Assembly (NCBI GenBank): GCA_900539605.1
Contig: UQCS01000023.1
Coordinates: 1 to 24,883, forward strand
Length of the DNA stretch: 24,883 bases
Direction: 5' to 3'
DNA from: an uncultured Azospirillum sp.
GTDB lineage: Bacteria; Pseudomonadota; Alphaproteobacteria; RF32; CAG-239
In this document: piece by piece, positions 8,325-14,218 of the stretch
Layout: each line of letters starts with the position of its first letter
How positions within the stretch are numbered: position 1 is the first letter of the stretch
The notes under the pieces: model-generated
Told to the model about the DNA's origin: nothing
Seen by the model: the letters and a program-made list of their open reading frames with translations, nothing else
Databases searched by the model: none
Made by a program: the position numbers and the translations under genes

Positions 8325-8702
8325 ATGAACAAACTGTTTTATCTGCTTATCGGCGCTGCCGTATTAAGCGGCTGCTCCAAAAGCAACGAAACCTGCGGCA
8401 CATACAACGGCACTCTTCCCGCTGCCGACGGCCCGGGCATTGAGATGACCGTTCGTTTGGGACCGGACAATAAATTTGAAAACAAGCTGGTTTATATTGA
8501 TGCCGAAGACGGCACTTTTTACGAACAAGGTACCTACAGTCAAAACGGCGACTTGATTGAGCTTAAGAGCGGTGACGAAATATCCTATTACAAAGCAGAA
8601 CCGGAACAATTGCGACGGCTGGACAGCGAGAAACAGGAGATTACCGGCGCTCTGGCCGACTACTACATTTTGAAAAAAACGAAACAATGTAACGGAAAGT
8701 AA
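8325..8702 (+). CDS. NlpE-like outer-membrane lipoprotein
   Basis: A 125-residue lipoprotein. The ATG at 8325 has GGAG 6 bases upstream and begins a lipoprotein signal peptide, MNKLFYLLIGAAVLSGC, with lipobox LSGC and C17 as the lipidated residue. Ser at the next position favours outer-membrane sorting. Residues 22-35 (GTYNGTLPAADGPGIEM) match the start of the NlpE N-terminal domain, whose usual pattern is GxLPCADCxGI. Here both cysteines of the CxxC copper-binding motif are replaced (AADG), so metal sensing is doubtful. The rest looks like a small beta-barrel. The next gene starts 1 base after the stop, so they form one transcription unit. NlpE proteins report on envelope stress in enteric bacteria; the role here is unknown. 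Confidence 0.75.
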   Translation: MNKLFYLLIGAAVLSGCSKSNETCGTYNGTLPAADGPGIEMTVRLGPDNKFENKLVYIDAEDGTFYEQGTYSQNGDLIELKSGDEISYYKAEPEQLRRLDSEKQEITGALADYYILKKTKQCNGK

Positions 8703-8703
8703 A

Positions 8704-8952
8704 ATGACAGTCGAAGGCGAAACAAAATTAAAAAACAAAGAAAGACAAAAATGTGAGATATGGACTCGCATTATGGGCTATTTTCGGCCGGTATCCGGTT
8801 ATAATCCGGGCAAAAAAGCCGAATTTTACGAACGTCGTTACTTCAGCGAGGAAAAAGCGCTCGAAAATATAAATTCCTCAAAGGATTCTGACACGGATCC
8901 TGCCTCTCCGGACGAAAACGGAGAAGAAACCACTGCGCCGACCAAGCACTGA
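8704..8952 (+). CDS. Free-standing NrdD C-terminal-like (glycyl-radical-type) small protein
   Basis: An 82-residue soluble protein. Residues 17-47 (CEIWTRIMGYFRPV, then GYNPGKKAEFYERRYF) closely resemble the C-terminal end of class III anaerobic ribonucleotide reductases, where the pattern R-x-x-GY...N-x-GK...E-x-R surrounds the radical-bearing glycine. The matching residue here is G25. There is no catalytic barrel or ATP-cone domain, and the last 35 residues are an acidic, disordered tail. Short NrdD-like proteins of this kind are known from other proteobacteria. A spare-part role like that of GrcA, which repairs pyruvate formate-lyase, is possible but unproven. The ATG lies 1 base after the lipoprotein stop. 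No nrdD or nrdG is in the window. Confidence 0.62.
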   Translation: MTVEGETKLKNKERQKCEIWTRIMGYFRPVSGYNPGKKAEFYERRYFSEEKALENINSSKDSDTDPASPDENGEETTAPTKH

Positions 8953-8968
8953 TCATATCTTCGGCCTT

Positions 8969-8995
8969 TTTACAAAGCAGCAAAATTTATATAAA
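8969..8995 (+). promoter_or_regulatory. Possible promoter for the flavodoxin leader
   Basis: TTTACA (8969-8974) and TATAAA (8990-8995) are separated by 15 bases, shorter than ideal. It would start a transcript near 9002, just before the first of four hairpins. Confidence 0.3.
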
Positions 8996-9001
8996 CAAAC
9001 T

Positions 9002-9241
9002 GTAGAAATTGCCGCTGTTGATGATTATTTTACTTGCGGCAGGCGGAAAAGAAGCTTCACCGAAGCTTTCCGGGTGCTTTGCTTCATCTAAACTGACAGA
9101 ATTTTCAAGGTCCGTCAAAACATTTCATTTCTGACAGAAACCGTAATAAAACGGCGGGCCTTGGAAAGTCTTTAAAATATCTTTAAACTCGTCAAAGCCT
9201 GCCCCTGCTTAAAATATTTCAATCGGCAGGCTTTGATTTTT
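9002..9241 (+). ncRNA. Candidate structured RNA or regulated leader before the flavodoxin gene
   Basis: The 306-base gap 8953-9258 holds no gene but four consecutive hairpins. P1 is 9010-9015 with 9036-9041. P2 is 9044-9049 with 9067-9072, plus 9054-9058 with 9062-9066 after a 4-base bulge. P3 is 9102-9116 with 9153-9167, fifteen pairs. P4 is 9192-9203 with 9225-9236, twelve perfect pairs followed by five T. P3 includes three G-U pairs that work only in plus-strand RNA; on the minus strand they would be A-C mismatches. P4 looks like a terminator and ends 17 bases before the flavodoxin ATG. This fits either an attenuated leader or an independent small RNA. I recognise no known riboswitch or RNA family. 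Confidence 0.45.
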
Positions 9242-9258
9242 CAGCAACGGAGAAAAGA

Positions 9259-9696
9259 ATGGAAGTAAAAATCTTATACGGCACCGAAACCGGCAATTCG
9301 GAAACTCTCGCTCATCAGGCCCAACAGGCACTGGAAAGCGCCGGAATGCAGGCCGAGGTCTTGAATATGGAAGACATCAAGGCTCAGGACCTCGAAAAAA
9401 TGCCTTATATTCTCATGATTACCAGCACTTGGAATGACGGAGAACCGCCGTCAAACGCCCAAGAACTGCATGATGAGCTGCAAACGGCCGACCTTGATCT
9501 GTCAAACTCCAAGTACGCGGTACTGGGTTTGGGAGAATCTTATTACGAACACTTTTGCCAAGCCGCAATTGACTTTGACGAATATCTGGCTAAAGACGGC
9601 GCCGAGCGTCTGCTAGAGCTGGAAAAAGCCGATGGCGACTTCGAAGATACCTTTGACAACTGGATCAACAATGTTGCCAACCGCCTCAAAGCCTGA
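9259..9696 (+). CDS. Flavodoxin-like protein, MioC-like
   Basis: A 145-residue single-domain flavodoxin. The FMN phosphate loop is at residues 7-15 (YGTETGNSE). The loops contacting the flavin ring are around STWNDGEPPSNA (residues 56-67) and LGLGESYYEHFC (residues 89-101). This pattern matches MioC and the flavodoxin domain of sulfite and cytochrome P450 reductases more than classical long-chain flavodoxins. It should be a cytoplasmic one-electron carrier. The ATG has GGAG 6 bases upstream. The gene is preceded by a terminator-like hairpin, so expression may depend on read-through, and it is followed by its own terminator. A redox link to the neighbouring glycyl-radical-like gene is possible, since flavodoxins reduce radical-SAM activases, but this is inference. 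Confidence 0.85.
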   Translation: MEVKILYGTETGNSETLAHQAQQALESAGMQAEVLNMEDIKAQDLEKMPYILMITSTWNDGEPPSNAQELHDELQTADLDLSNSKYAVLGLGESYYEHFCQAAIDFDEYLAKDGAERLLELEKADGDFEDTFDNWINNVANRLKA

Positions 9697-9716
9697 TCAA
9701 TTTATATTTGCTTTCA

Positions 9717-9751
9717 AAAATGCCCGGAATCATCTCCCGGGCATCATTTTT
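9717..9751. terminator. Bidirectional terminator between convergent flavodoxin genes
   Basis: Stem ATGCCCGG (9720-9727) with CCGGGCAT (9737-9744), flanked by A runs on the left and T runs on the right, so it can stop transcription from both sides. Confidence 0.75.
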
Positions 9752-9775
9752 AATCCGAAACGCTTTCCGCTTGTT

Positions 9776-10342
9776 TCACTTTAATATTTTCAATCCTTTC
9801 AGCCAGCCCGAAAGCCCCATCGTCCGGCTGCCGTAACCGACCCATCCATCTGACTGCACCCTGCAGCCTTTGCAAGCGGTTGTCATATCTTTGACTGTAT
9901 TCATAGCCCCGCCACCGCCGTGGGTTATAAACGGAACAACCGTTTTTCCCGCCAGATCATGACTTTCCATAAAACTGCTTACTTGCGGCGTAATAGTTCC
10001 CCACCAAACCGGAGAACCGATAAAAATAATGTCATAACGGGAAATATCGTCAACCGTAGCGGTTAAACGGGGACGAAAACCGTCTCGCAGTTCCTGTTGA
10101 ACCTGCCGGGTCATTTCCCGGTATGAACCCGGATAAGTTCCTTCGGCTTTGATTTCAAACAGATCGCCGCCGGTTTGTTTCTGAATCGCTTCCGCTACTT
10201 CTTTGGTATTGCCGCTGTAGGAATAATAGGCAATCAGAATTTGAGGTGTGTTTGTTTCTTGTTGATTCTGCACGGCGCCGGCTGGAACCGAAAAGGCTGT
10301 CATTAGAAGGGCTGCCGCGCTTAACAATCGAATTTTACTCAT
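9776..10342 (-). CDS. Exported flavodoxin-family protein
   Basis: A 188-residue protein with a cleavable signal peptide (MSKIRLLSAAALLMTAFSVPAGA, cut near residue 23) and a flavodoxin fold. The phosphate loop is YYSYSGNTKE at about 39-48. IGSPVWWGTITP and the glycine-rich THGGGGAMNT are typical of the short-flavodoxin family that includes many annotated exported flavodoxins of gut bacteria. A signal peptide on an FMN protein is unusual and implies a periplasmic redox role or an alternative cofactor. The start has AGGAG 8 bases upstream. The gene lies 33 bases after the carboxymuconolactone-decarboxylase-like gene, which also has a signal peptide, so they probably form an operon controlled by the promoter at 11260-11290. 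Confidence 0.83.
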   Translation of the reverse strand: MSKIRLLSAAALLMTAFSVPAGAVQNQQETNTPQILIAYYSYSGNTKEVAEAIQKQTGGDLFEIKAEGTYPGSYREMTRQVQQELRDGFRPRLTATVDDISRYDIIFIGSPVWWGTITPQVSSFMESHDLAGKTVVPFITHGGGGAMNTVKDMTTACKGCRVQSDGWVGYGSRTMGLSGWLKGLKILK

Positions 10343-10375
10343 CTTTATTCTCCTTTATTTTAAAATGCTTGCTCT

Positions 10376-11230
10376 TTATTTACGATAGATCGGTTGATAA
10401 TTTTCGACTTCGGTTTCTTTGATCAGATTAATCGCGGTCAAAGCATTGGGAAGCCCGATATACGGAATCGCCTGAACCATCGCCGCCAACAGAGTTTGTT
10501 TGTCATTACCGGCTTTCAAATTGCCCATAATGTGAGCCGACAATTGTTTTTCGGCACCGAGTGCCGTCAAAACGACCAGAGCCAACAACTCGCGTTGTTG
10601 CAGCGTGAGCCCTTTACGGGTATAAAAATCGGCAAAACAAAATCCGGTCAGAATTTCGGGCACCTTGTCCTTATATTGACCCGGCAATGTTTCCATGGCC
10701 ATCCTGACCTCATCACCGTAAAGAGCAGCCTGAAGTGCGGCTCCCTTTTCCAACCGGTTTTCCTCATTGATCGTAGACCCGTTTTCGAGCGGCAGTTCGA
10801 TCCCGCGTTCCCGCATCACCTGATTAAACACCCCGATGGCATTTAACGTACGCGGAAAACCGATAAAAGGCGCACAGCCATAAATAGATTCGCGGATTTC
10901 CAGCGGCGTGTTGCCGACATTCAGTGCGGCATTGACATGTGCTTTCAGCTGTGGCAAAGTTTGCAATGTCGTCAGTGAAACCACCGTGATCAATTCACGC
11001 ATTTTCGGATTCGCTTCACCGATATAAAAAACTTCTCCGAAAATAGACCTTTGAAGAATCTCCATAAATTCGGGATCAGTCGGATCAGGCACCCTTTCGG
11101 CTGCAAACAATTGTTTGTATGTTTGATCTGCCCGTTGTTCTCTTGTCATGTTTCCTCCTGTTTGCTGAGCTGATGCCGCCTCGCCGAACAATACCAGACA
11201 AAAGGCAACAGCATATTTTATCAAATTCAT
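10376..11230 (-). CDS. Exported carboxymuconolactone-decarboxylase-family protein, two domains
   Basis: A 284-residue protein with a signal peptide (MNLIKYAVAFCLVLFGEAASA, cut near residue 21). It carries two AhpD/CMD-like helical repeats, one around residues 55-140 (MRELITVVSLTTLQTLPQLKAHVNAALNVG) and one around 180-270 (LTLQQRELLALVVLTALGAEKQLSAHIMGNLKAG). Neither repeat has the CxxC of the AhpD peroxidase, so thiol-peroxidase activity is unlikely. The conserved His after each helix is kept (KAHVNAAL, SAHIMGNL). Similar proteins are usually found beside flavodoxins, cupins and oxidoreductases under MerR-type regulators. The true substrate is unknown. The ATG has GGGAG 8 bases upstream and the leader is short. 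Confidence 0.82.
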   Translation of the reverse strand: MNLIKYAVAFCLVLFGEAASAQQTGGNMTREQRADQTYKQLFAAERVPDPTDPEFMEILQRSIFGEVFYIGEANPKMRELITVVSLTTLQTLPQLKAHVNAALNVGNTPLEIRESIYGCAPFIGFPRTLNAIGVFNQVMRERGIELPLENGSTINEENRLEKGAALQAALYGDEVRMAMETLPGQYKDKVPEILTGFCFADFYTRKGLTLQQRELLALVVLTALGAEKQLSAHIMGNLKAGNDKQTLLAAMVQAIPYIGLPNALTAINLIKETEVENYQPIYRK

Positions 11231-11259
11231 TATTCAATCTCCCAAAGTGATAATGACAC

Positions 11260-11290
11260 AGTCTAATCTTTAGAGTTAACTCGAAGTCAA
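11260..11290 (-). promoter_or_regulatory. MerR-type promoter with a 19-base spacer and dyad operator
   Basis: On the minus strand TTGACT (11285-11290) and TAGACT (11260-11265) are 19 bases apart, two more than the optimum. The spacer holds a dyad centred on GAGTTAACTC (11273-11282), extended as TTnGAGTTAACTCnAA. An over-long spacer filled by an inverted repeat is the hallmark of promoters activated by MerR-family regulators, and the core resembles the SoxR and aldehyde-responsive MerR operators. It lies about 30 bases upstream of the exported CMD-like gene. Confidence 0.65.
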
Positions 11291-11335
11291 GCTCTTTTTT
11301 AATTTTTTTACATCAATGTAGAAAAGAGGCGGCCG

Positions 11336-12028
11336 TTATTTGTCCGCCAAATGGTAACTTTGCTCAATACGTTGATAAATTTCCTCAAGCGGAACCGAAC
11401 CGTCCAGGCAAATCGTAACCCAATGACGTTTGTTCATATGGTAACCCGGAAAATATTTGCACCTATCTACCAGAGAATCGATTTTTTCCGGCTCTGTTCT
11501 TAGGTCAATAATTTCAATCATCTGATCTCCCAAAAGACCGATGCGTTTCTTTTTTACGGTTAGCAGCGCAGCGTACCACTTTCGGGTATCCGCGCGGCGG
11601 ATCACAGCGTTTGACGGAAACTTCTTCCACAAAAACTCCGGCCGGTCTTGATATTTTTGCCGGATATGCTCAATGATCTTACCGGCATAATCACTGGTAA
11701 AAACTTTGGTTTCAAAACAGTTGTCGGCAATTGCCCGCAACACCTCCGCACAATCAGTGCGGACCTTGCCGACAAAAACCCCGACGGCATCGGTTAAATG
11801 CAAAACATATTCATCTCCGGTATCGGGATCGTAAACGGTTGTTTTGACCTTGCCGTTGTCCAAAACTTTCACCGCAATTTTCAACTGACCGTCAGCGATT
11901 GCCGTTTGGTAAACGTAACCGTCCGCTTCGCGTACAAAACCGAAAGAAGACAACAGGCTTCGAATAACGGCTTTATTTTCAAATGCAGATTGACCGAACA
12001 TAATTTTCCTCTCGCAAGTTTCTGTCAT
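11336..12028 (-). CDS. MmcQ/YjbR-family protein with N-terminal extension
   Basis: A 230-residue soluble protein. The C-terminal 110 residues belong to the MmcQ/YjbR (DUF419) family, seen in KKFPSNAVIRRADTRKWYA, then FPGYHMNKRHWVTICLDG and VPLEEIYQRIEQSYHLA. These proteins have a CyaY/double-wing-like fold and are suspected of nucleic-acid binding, but their function is not established. The first 100 residues are an extra domain seen in some relatives. The chosen ATG at 12028 has AGGTGAG about 6 bases upstream; a second start at 12001 (MFGQ) also has a fair ribosome binding site. It is a single gene, separated from its neighbours by promoters and a tRNA. Confidence 0.85.
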   Translation of the reverse strand: MTETCERKIMFGQSAFENKAVIRSLLSSFGFVREADGYVYQTAIADGQLKIAVKVLDNGKVKTTVYDPDTGDEYVLHLTDAVGVFVGKVRTDCAEVLRAIADNCFETKVFTSDYAGKIIEHIRQKYQDRPEFLWKKFPSNAVIRRADTRKWYAALLTVKKKRIGLLGDQMIEIIDLRTEPEKIDSLVDRCKYFPGYHMNKRHWVTICLDGSVPLEEIYQRIEQSYHLADK

Positions 12029-12171
12029 TTTAACTCACCTCTCCGCCGCCGTCAAAACAATTTCACCGCTCAAAAGCTTGTTTCTGACCAATCGGGAATG
12101 ACTAAAGAAGAAAAGGGAAAACTTTTAGGTGGACAAGAAAAAATAAACTTGCATAAAATGCCACGGTTATA

Positions 12172-12199
12172 AAAAAACTCCCTTTGTCGGGAGTTTTTT
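12172..12199 (-). terminator. Terminator of tRNA-Ile(CAT)
   Basis: Stem ACTCCC/GGGAGT (core 12177-12182 with 12189-12194) with flanking A and T runs. On the minus strand it directly follows the tRNA and ends in seven T. Confidence 0.8.
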
Positions 12200-12200
12200 A

Positions 12201-12277
12201 TGGTGGGCCCTGCCTGACTCGAACAGGCGACCAGACCGTTATGAGCGGCCTGCTCTAACCAACTGAGCTAAGGGCCC
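12201..12277 (-). tRNA. ileX: tRNA-Ile (CAT anticodon, AUA-reading)
   Basis: A complete 77-base cloverleaf including the encoded CCA. It has a 7-pair acceptor GGGCCCT/AGGGCCC, D arm GCTC...GAGC, anticodon stem GGCCG/CGGTC with loop CTCATAA, and T arm GCCTG-TTCGAGT-CAGGC. The CAT anticodon could mean Met or Ile. The stem and D-arm sequence (CTTAGCTCAGTTGGTTAGAGCA) resembles tRNA-Ile2 of E. coli rather than either Met tRNA. It would therefore need TilS to convert C34 to lysidine and read AUA. Confidence 0.85.
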
Positions 12278-12294
12278 GTAATTTAACTGGCTAG

Positions 12295-12323
12295 AAAATA
12301 TGTCAGAATATGATTTGAGTCAA
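12295..12323 (-). promoter_or_regulatory. Promoter of tRNA-Ile
   Basis: TTGACT (12318-12323), a 17-base spacer and TATTTT (12295-12300) on the minus strand, about 18 bases before the tRNA. The upstream AAAAAGAGC is shared with the promoter at 11260-11290. Confidence 0.6.
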
Positions 12324-12377
12324 GCTCTTTTTACGCCCGCACCCACCGGCAAAATCGTATTTTTATCGACAAAACAA

Positions 12378-12406
12378 TTGACTTGTCCGGTTGTTTCCGT
12401 TAAAAT
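12378..12406 (+). promoter_or_regulatory. Promoter of the orphan gene at 12440
   Basis: TTGACT (12378-12383), exactly 17 bases, then TAAAAT (12401-12406). It is close to the housekeeping consensus, with a predicted leader of about 27 bases. Confidence 0.65.
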
Positions 12407-12439
12407 TTTGCTGAATTTAAATTTTTAATTACAATTACT

Positions 12440-13117
12440 ATGAATAAAATCGATGAAATCATCTCAAAACGAGACACAACGCCGGAAAACCGTCGTCTTT
12501 ATTGTCTGGTGCTGTTCGACTACTATTTAGACCTTTATCACAAATTGGTCGAACAAAGATTTCCCAACCTCAAGCATCATGGAATTAACAACAAAGCCAT
12601 GATCAACTTTTTATTCGTCTGTCTCCACAGTGTTGAAGACAGTTACGGATTGTTTGAAATGTTTCAGCATTTCAAAATCGGATGCGGGTGGAGTCACCGG
12701 ATTATAGATGTCTCACAACCCGATGTCGAACGGCTGTTTGCCATGATGCCCGGTTATCGGCTGACCGGTCACAAATGGGAGAAAAAAAACCCGCAGCAGC
12801 GATCCCGTATTTGGGAAAGCTTGGATGGTCACCCCGTCGCCGATTTCATTAAGGATTCTTCCGTCAGCCAATACGCTGTCATGATCGACCGCGGTATCAA
12901 CGAGCTGATTTCCCTGATGCCCGGCGACTGTTTAATAGACCTCACGCTGCGGCGCCAAACTCAAACTGACTGGATCAAATGGATGAATCTGACCGGCCGG
13001 TTTAACCTTACGCAAAACGCCGTCAATGGCATCAAAAGCCGCAATATCAACATCTGCCAGAACTTCACTGTCGAAGAGCTGGGCGCAGACAAGCAGCTTT
13101 TGCTGAAAGGCCTTTAA
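12440..13117 (+). CDS. Hypothetical protein, 225 residues, orphan gene
   Basis: A soluble, probably cytoplasmic protein that I do not recognise. It begins MNKIDEIISKRDTTPENRRLY and is rich in Trp, Tyr and His, with helical segments such as RLYCLVLFDYYLDLYHKLVEQ and FLFVCLHSVEDSYGLFEMF. It has no signal peptide, membrane span or catalytic signature. It is a stand-alone transcription unit with a consensus promoter 34 bases upstream and an 18-pair terminator just after the stop. The region before the ATG is AT-rich and shows no Shine-Dalgarno match, so translation may start through an unstructured leader. The defined unit and normal codon use argue that it is real. Confidence 0.7.
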   Translation: MNKIDEIISKRDTTPENRRLYCLVLFDYYLDLYHKLVEQRFPNLKHHGINNKAMINFLFVCLHSVEDSYGLFEMFQHFKIGCGWSHRIIDVSQPDVERLFAMMPGYRLTGHKWEKKNPQQRSRIWESLDGHPVADFIKDSSVSQYAVMIDRGINELISLMPGDCLIDLTLRRQTQTDWIKWMNLTGRFNLTQNAVNGIKSRNINICQNFTVEELGADKQLLLKGL

Positions 13118-13128
13118 ACAGCCCCACC

Positions 13129-13168
13129 AAATAAAAAGTTCCGGTAATCATACCGGAACTTTTTATTT
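13129..13168 (+). terminator. Strong terminator after the orphan gene
   Basis: A perfect 18-pair stem (13129-13146 with 13151-13168) with an ATCA loop. A and T runs on both sides make it potentially bidirectional. Confidence 0.9.
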
Positions 13169-13230
13169 GCTCAATTTTTTGCCGGTCTTCACTGTGTTCT
13201 TCTATCAAGCTCTTTGCCCATGCCATAAGT

Positions 13231-13368
13231 TCACTCCGGAACTCTATTCCCTCCCTTATATCGCCTCATCAGATCATCCATCTTTCTTAGCAATTCGGAA
13301 AGAATAATAATAGGGCACTTTTTTGTCCCTGTTTCCCTATTACTCTCCATAACGTATAAACGGCACAT
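13231..13368 (-). CDS. Possible small gene of 45 residues
   Basis: The stretch between the terminator at 13168 and the tRNA terminator at 13432 has no annotated gene. A short frame starts at an ATG at 13368 (MCRLYVMESNRETG) or internally at 13350, and ends with SELLRKMDDLMRRY and a basic tail. The C-terminal half would form an amphipathic helix. Its end carries GGAG, 5 to 8 bases before another ATG at 13226 that opens a frame beginning MAWAKSLIEEHSEDRQ and running into the terminator. This resembles the end of a mini-operon or a decayed element beside tRNA genes. There is no clear ribosome binding site for the first start. Low confidence. Confidence 0.3.
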   Translation of the reverse strand: MCRLYVMESNRETGTKKCPIIILSELLRKMDDLMRRYKGGNRVPE

Positions 13369-13431
13369 TATTAACAGCTTAAGAACAGTTAATGATTAAT
13401 ACAACCCAAAGATGCAGGGAACTTTTCATAT

Positions 13432-13469
13432 AAAAAGACAGCCTTGCGACGCAAAATCGCAAGGCTGTC
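13432..13469 (-). terminator. Terminator of the tRNA-Cys/tRNA-Asn unit
   Basis: A 13-pair stem GACAGCCTTGCGA (13437-13449) with TCGCAAGGCTGTC (13457-13469), followed on the minus strand by five T. Confidence 0.88.
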
Positions 13470-13474
13470 CAATA

Positions 13475-13549
13475 TGGCTCCGGCTGTCGGATTCGAACCA
13501 ACGACCAATCGGTTAACAGCCGATTGCTCTACCGCTGAGCTAAGCCGGA
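13475..13549 (-). tRNA. tRNA-Asn (GTT anticodon)
   Basis: A 75-base cloverleaf with encoded CCA: acceptor TCCGGCT/AGCCGGA, D arm GCTC...GAGC, anticodon stem ATCGG/CCGAT with loop CTGTTAA, and T arm GTTGG-TTCGAAT-CCGAC. The anticodon is GTT. It follows tRNA-Cys by 11 bases. Confidence 0.93.
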
Positions 13550-13560
13550 ATAATATGCTG

Positions 13561-13634
13561 TGGAGGCCGGTACCGGAATCGAACCGATATAGAAGGATTT
13601 GCAGTCCTCTGCATAACCACTCTGCCAACCGGCC
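13561..13634 (-). tRNA. tRNA-Cys (GCA anticodon)
   Basis: A 74-base cloverleaf with encoded CCA: acceptor GGCCGGT/ACCGGCC, anticodon stem GAGGA/TCCTT with loop CTGCAAA, and T arm ATCGG-TTCGATT-CCGGT. The anticodon is GCA. It is the first gene of a two-tRNA transcript with tRNA-Asn. Confidence 0.93.
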
Positions 13635-13661
13635 ACAATACCGTCGCACATTCAATGAGAT

Positions 13662-13691
13662 TATATATACAATCTTTTTCGATCACGTCAA
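13662..13691 (-). promoter_or_regulatory. Promoter of the tRNA-Cys/tRNA-Asn unit
   Basis: On the minus strand TTGACG (13686-13691) is followed at 16-18 bases by an alternating TATATA stretch (13662-13669). It starts about 20 bases upstream of tRNA-Cys. Confidence 0.55.
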
Positions 13692-13783
13692 TAACTTTTT
13701 TTGCATAAATCTTAAAAAAATGCTTTTTTTTTCTCGCGCTTGTTCTATCATCGCCGCAGGTTAACAACATAAAGGCAGCAATC

Positions 13784-14218
13784 ATGAAAATAGCAATCGC
13801 ATCCGACCACGGAGGTTTTGATTTAAAACAGGAACTTATCCGCCATTATGCCGATCTGGGCATCATATTGCAAGACCTCGGCACCCATAATACCGATTCC
13901 TGCGATTATCCCGACGCCGCTAAAAAAATGGCCGAAGTTATCCTTAACGGCCAGGCAGAACTCGGGATCTTAATCTGCGGAACCGGAATCGGCATTTCGA
14001 TTGCCGCCAACCGTTACCACGGCATCCGCGCCGCTCTGTTATATGATGATTTTACAGCCGAAATGGCCAAAAAACACAATAATGCCAACGTTATCGTTTT
14101 CGGCGGCCGCACTATGTCGGTTCCAGATGTTATCCGGCGGATCGGAATTTTTATGCAAACCGAATTTGAAGGCGGCCGTCACAACCGCCGAATCGAGAAA
14201 ATTGAGGAGGGAAAATAA
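13784..14218 (+). CDS. rpiB: Ribose-5-phosphate isomerase B
   Basis: A 144-residue RpiB/LacAB-family isomerase that interconverts ribose 5-phosphate and ribulose 5-phosphate in the non-oxidative pentose phosphate pathway. Diagnostic segments are IASDHGGFDLK at residues 5-15, DLGTHNTDSCDYPD, and the active-site cysteine C65 in ILICGTGIGISIAANR, followed by GIRAALLYDDFTAEMAKKHNNANV. The length is typical of the family. The stop overlaps the glyA start by one base (TAATG), so the two are coupled. The rpiB-glyA pairing is common in alphaproteobacteria. The ribosome binding site is modest (AAAGG about 9 bases upstream). Confidence 0.95.
   Translation: MKIAIASDHGGFDLKQELIRHYADLGIILQDLGTHNTDSCDYPDAAKKMAEVILNGQAELGILICGTGIGISIAANRYHGIRAALLYDDFTAEMAKKHNNANVIVFGGRTMSVPDVIRRIGIFMQTEFEGGRHNRRIEKIEEGK

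Noticed and set aside
9002..9241. FMN riboswitch, 6S RNA or signal recognition particle RNA
   Set aside because: The conserved cores that I know for these RNAs are not present, so only a generic structured-RNA label is kept.
12201..12277. Initiator or elongator tRNA-Met for the CAT tRNA
   Set aside because: The acceptor and D-arm pattern fits tRNA-Ile2. The initiator hallmark of three G-C pairs in the anticodon stem in the standard order is not present.
13063..13226. Minus-strand frame starting MAWAKSL as a full gene
   Set aside because: Most of it is the reverse of the 18-pair terminator and the end of the orphan gene, so at best the first 20 codons are meaningful.
13389..13785. Open frames across the tRNA-Cys/tRNA-Asn region
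   Set aside because: They read through two complete cloverleafs and a terminator.
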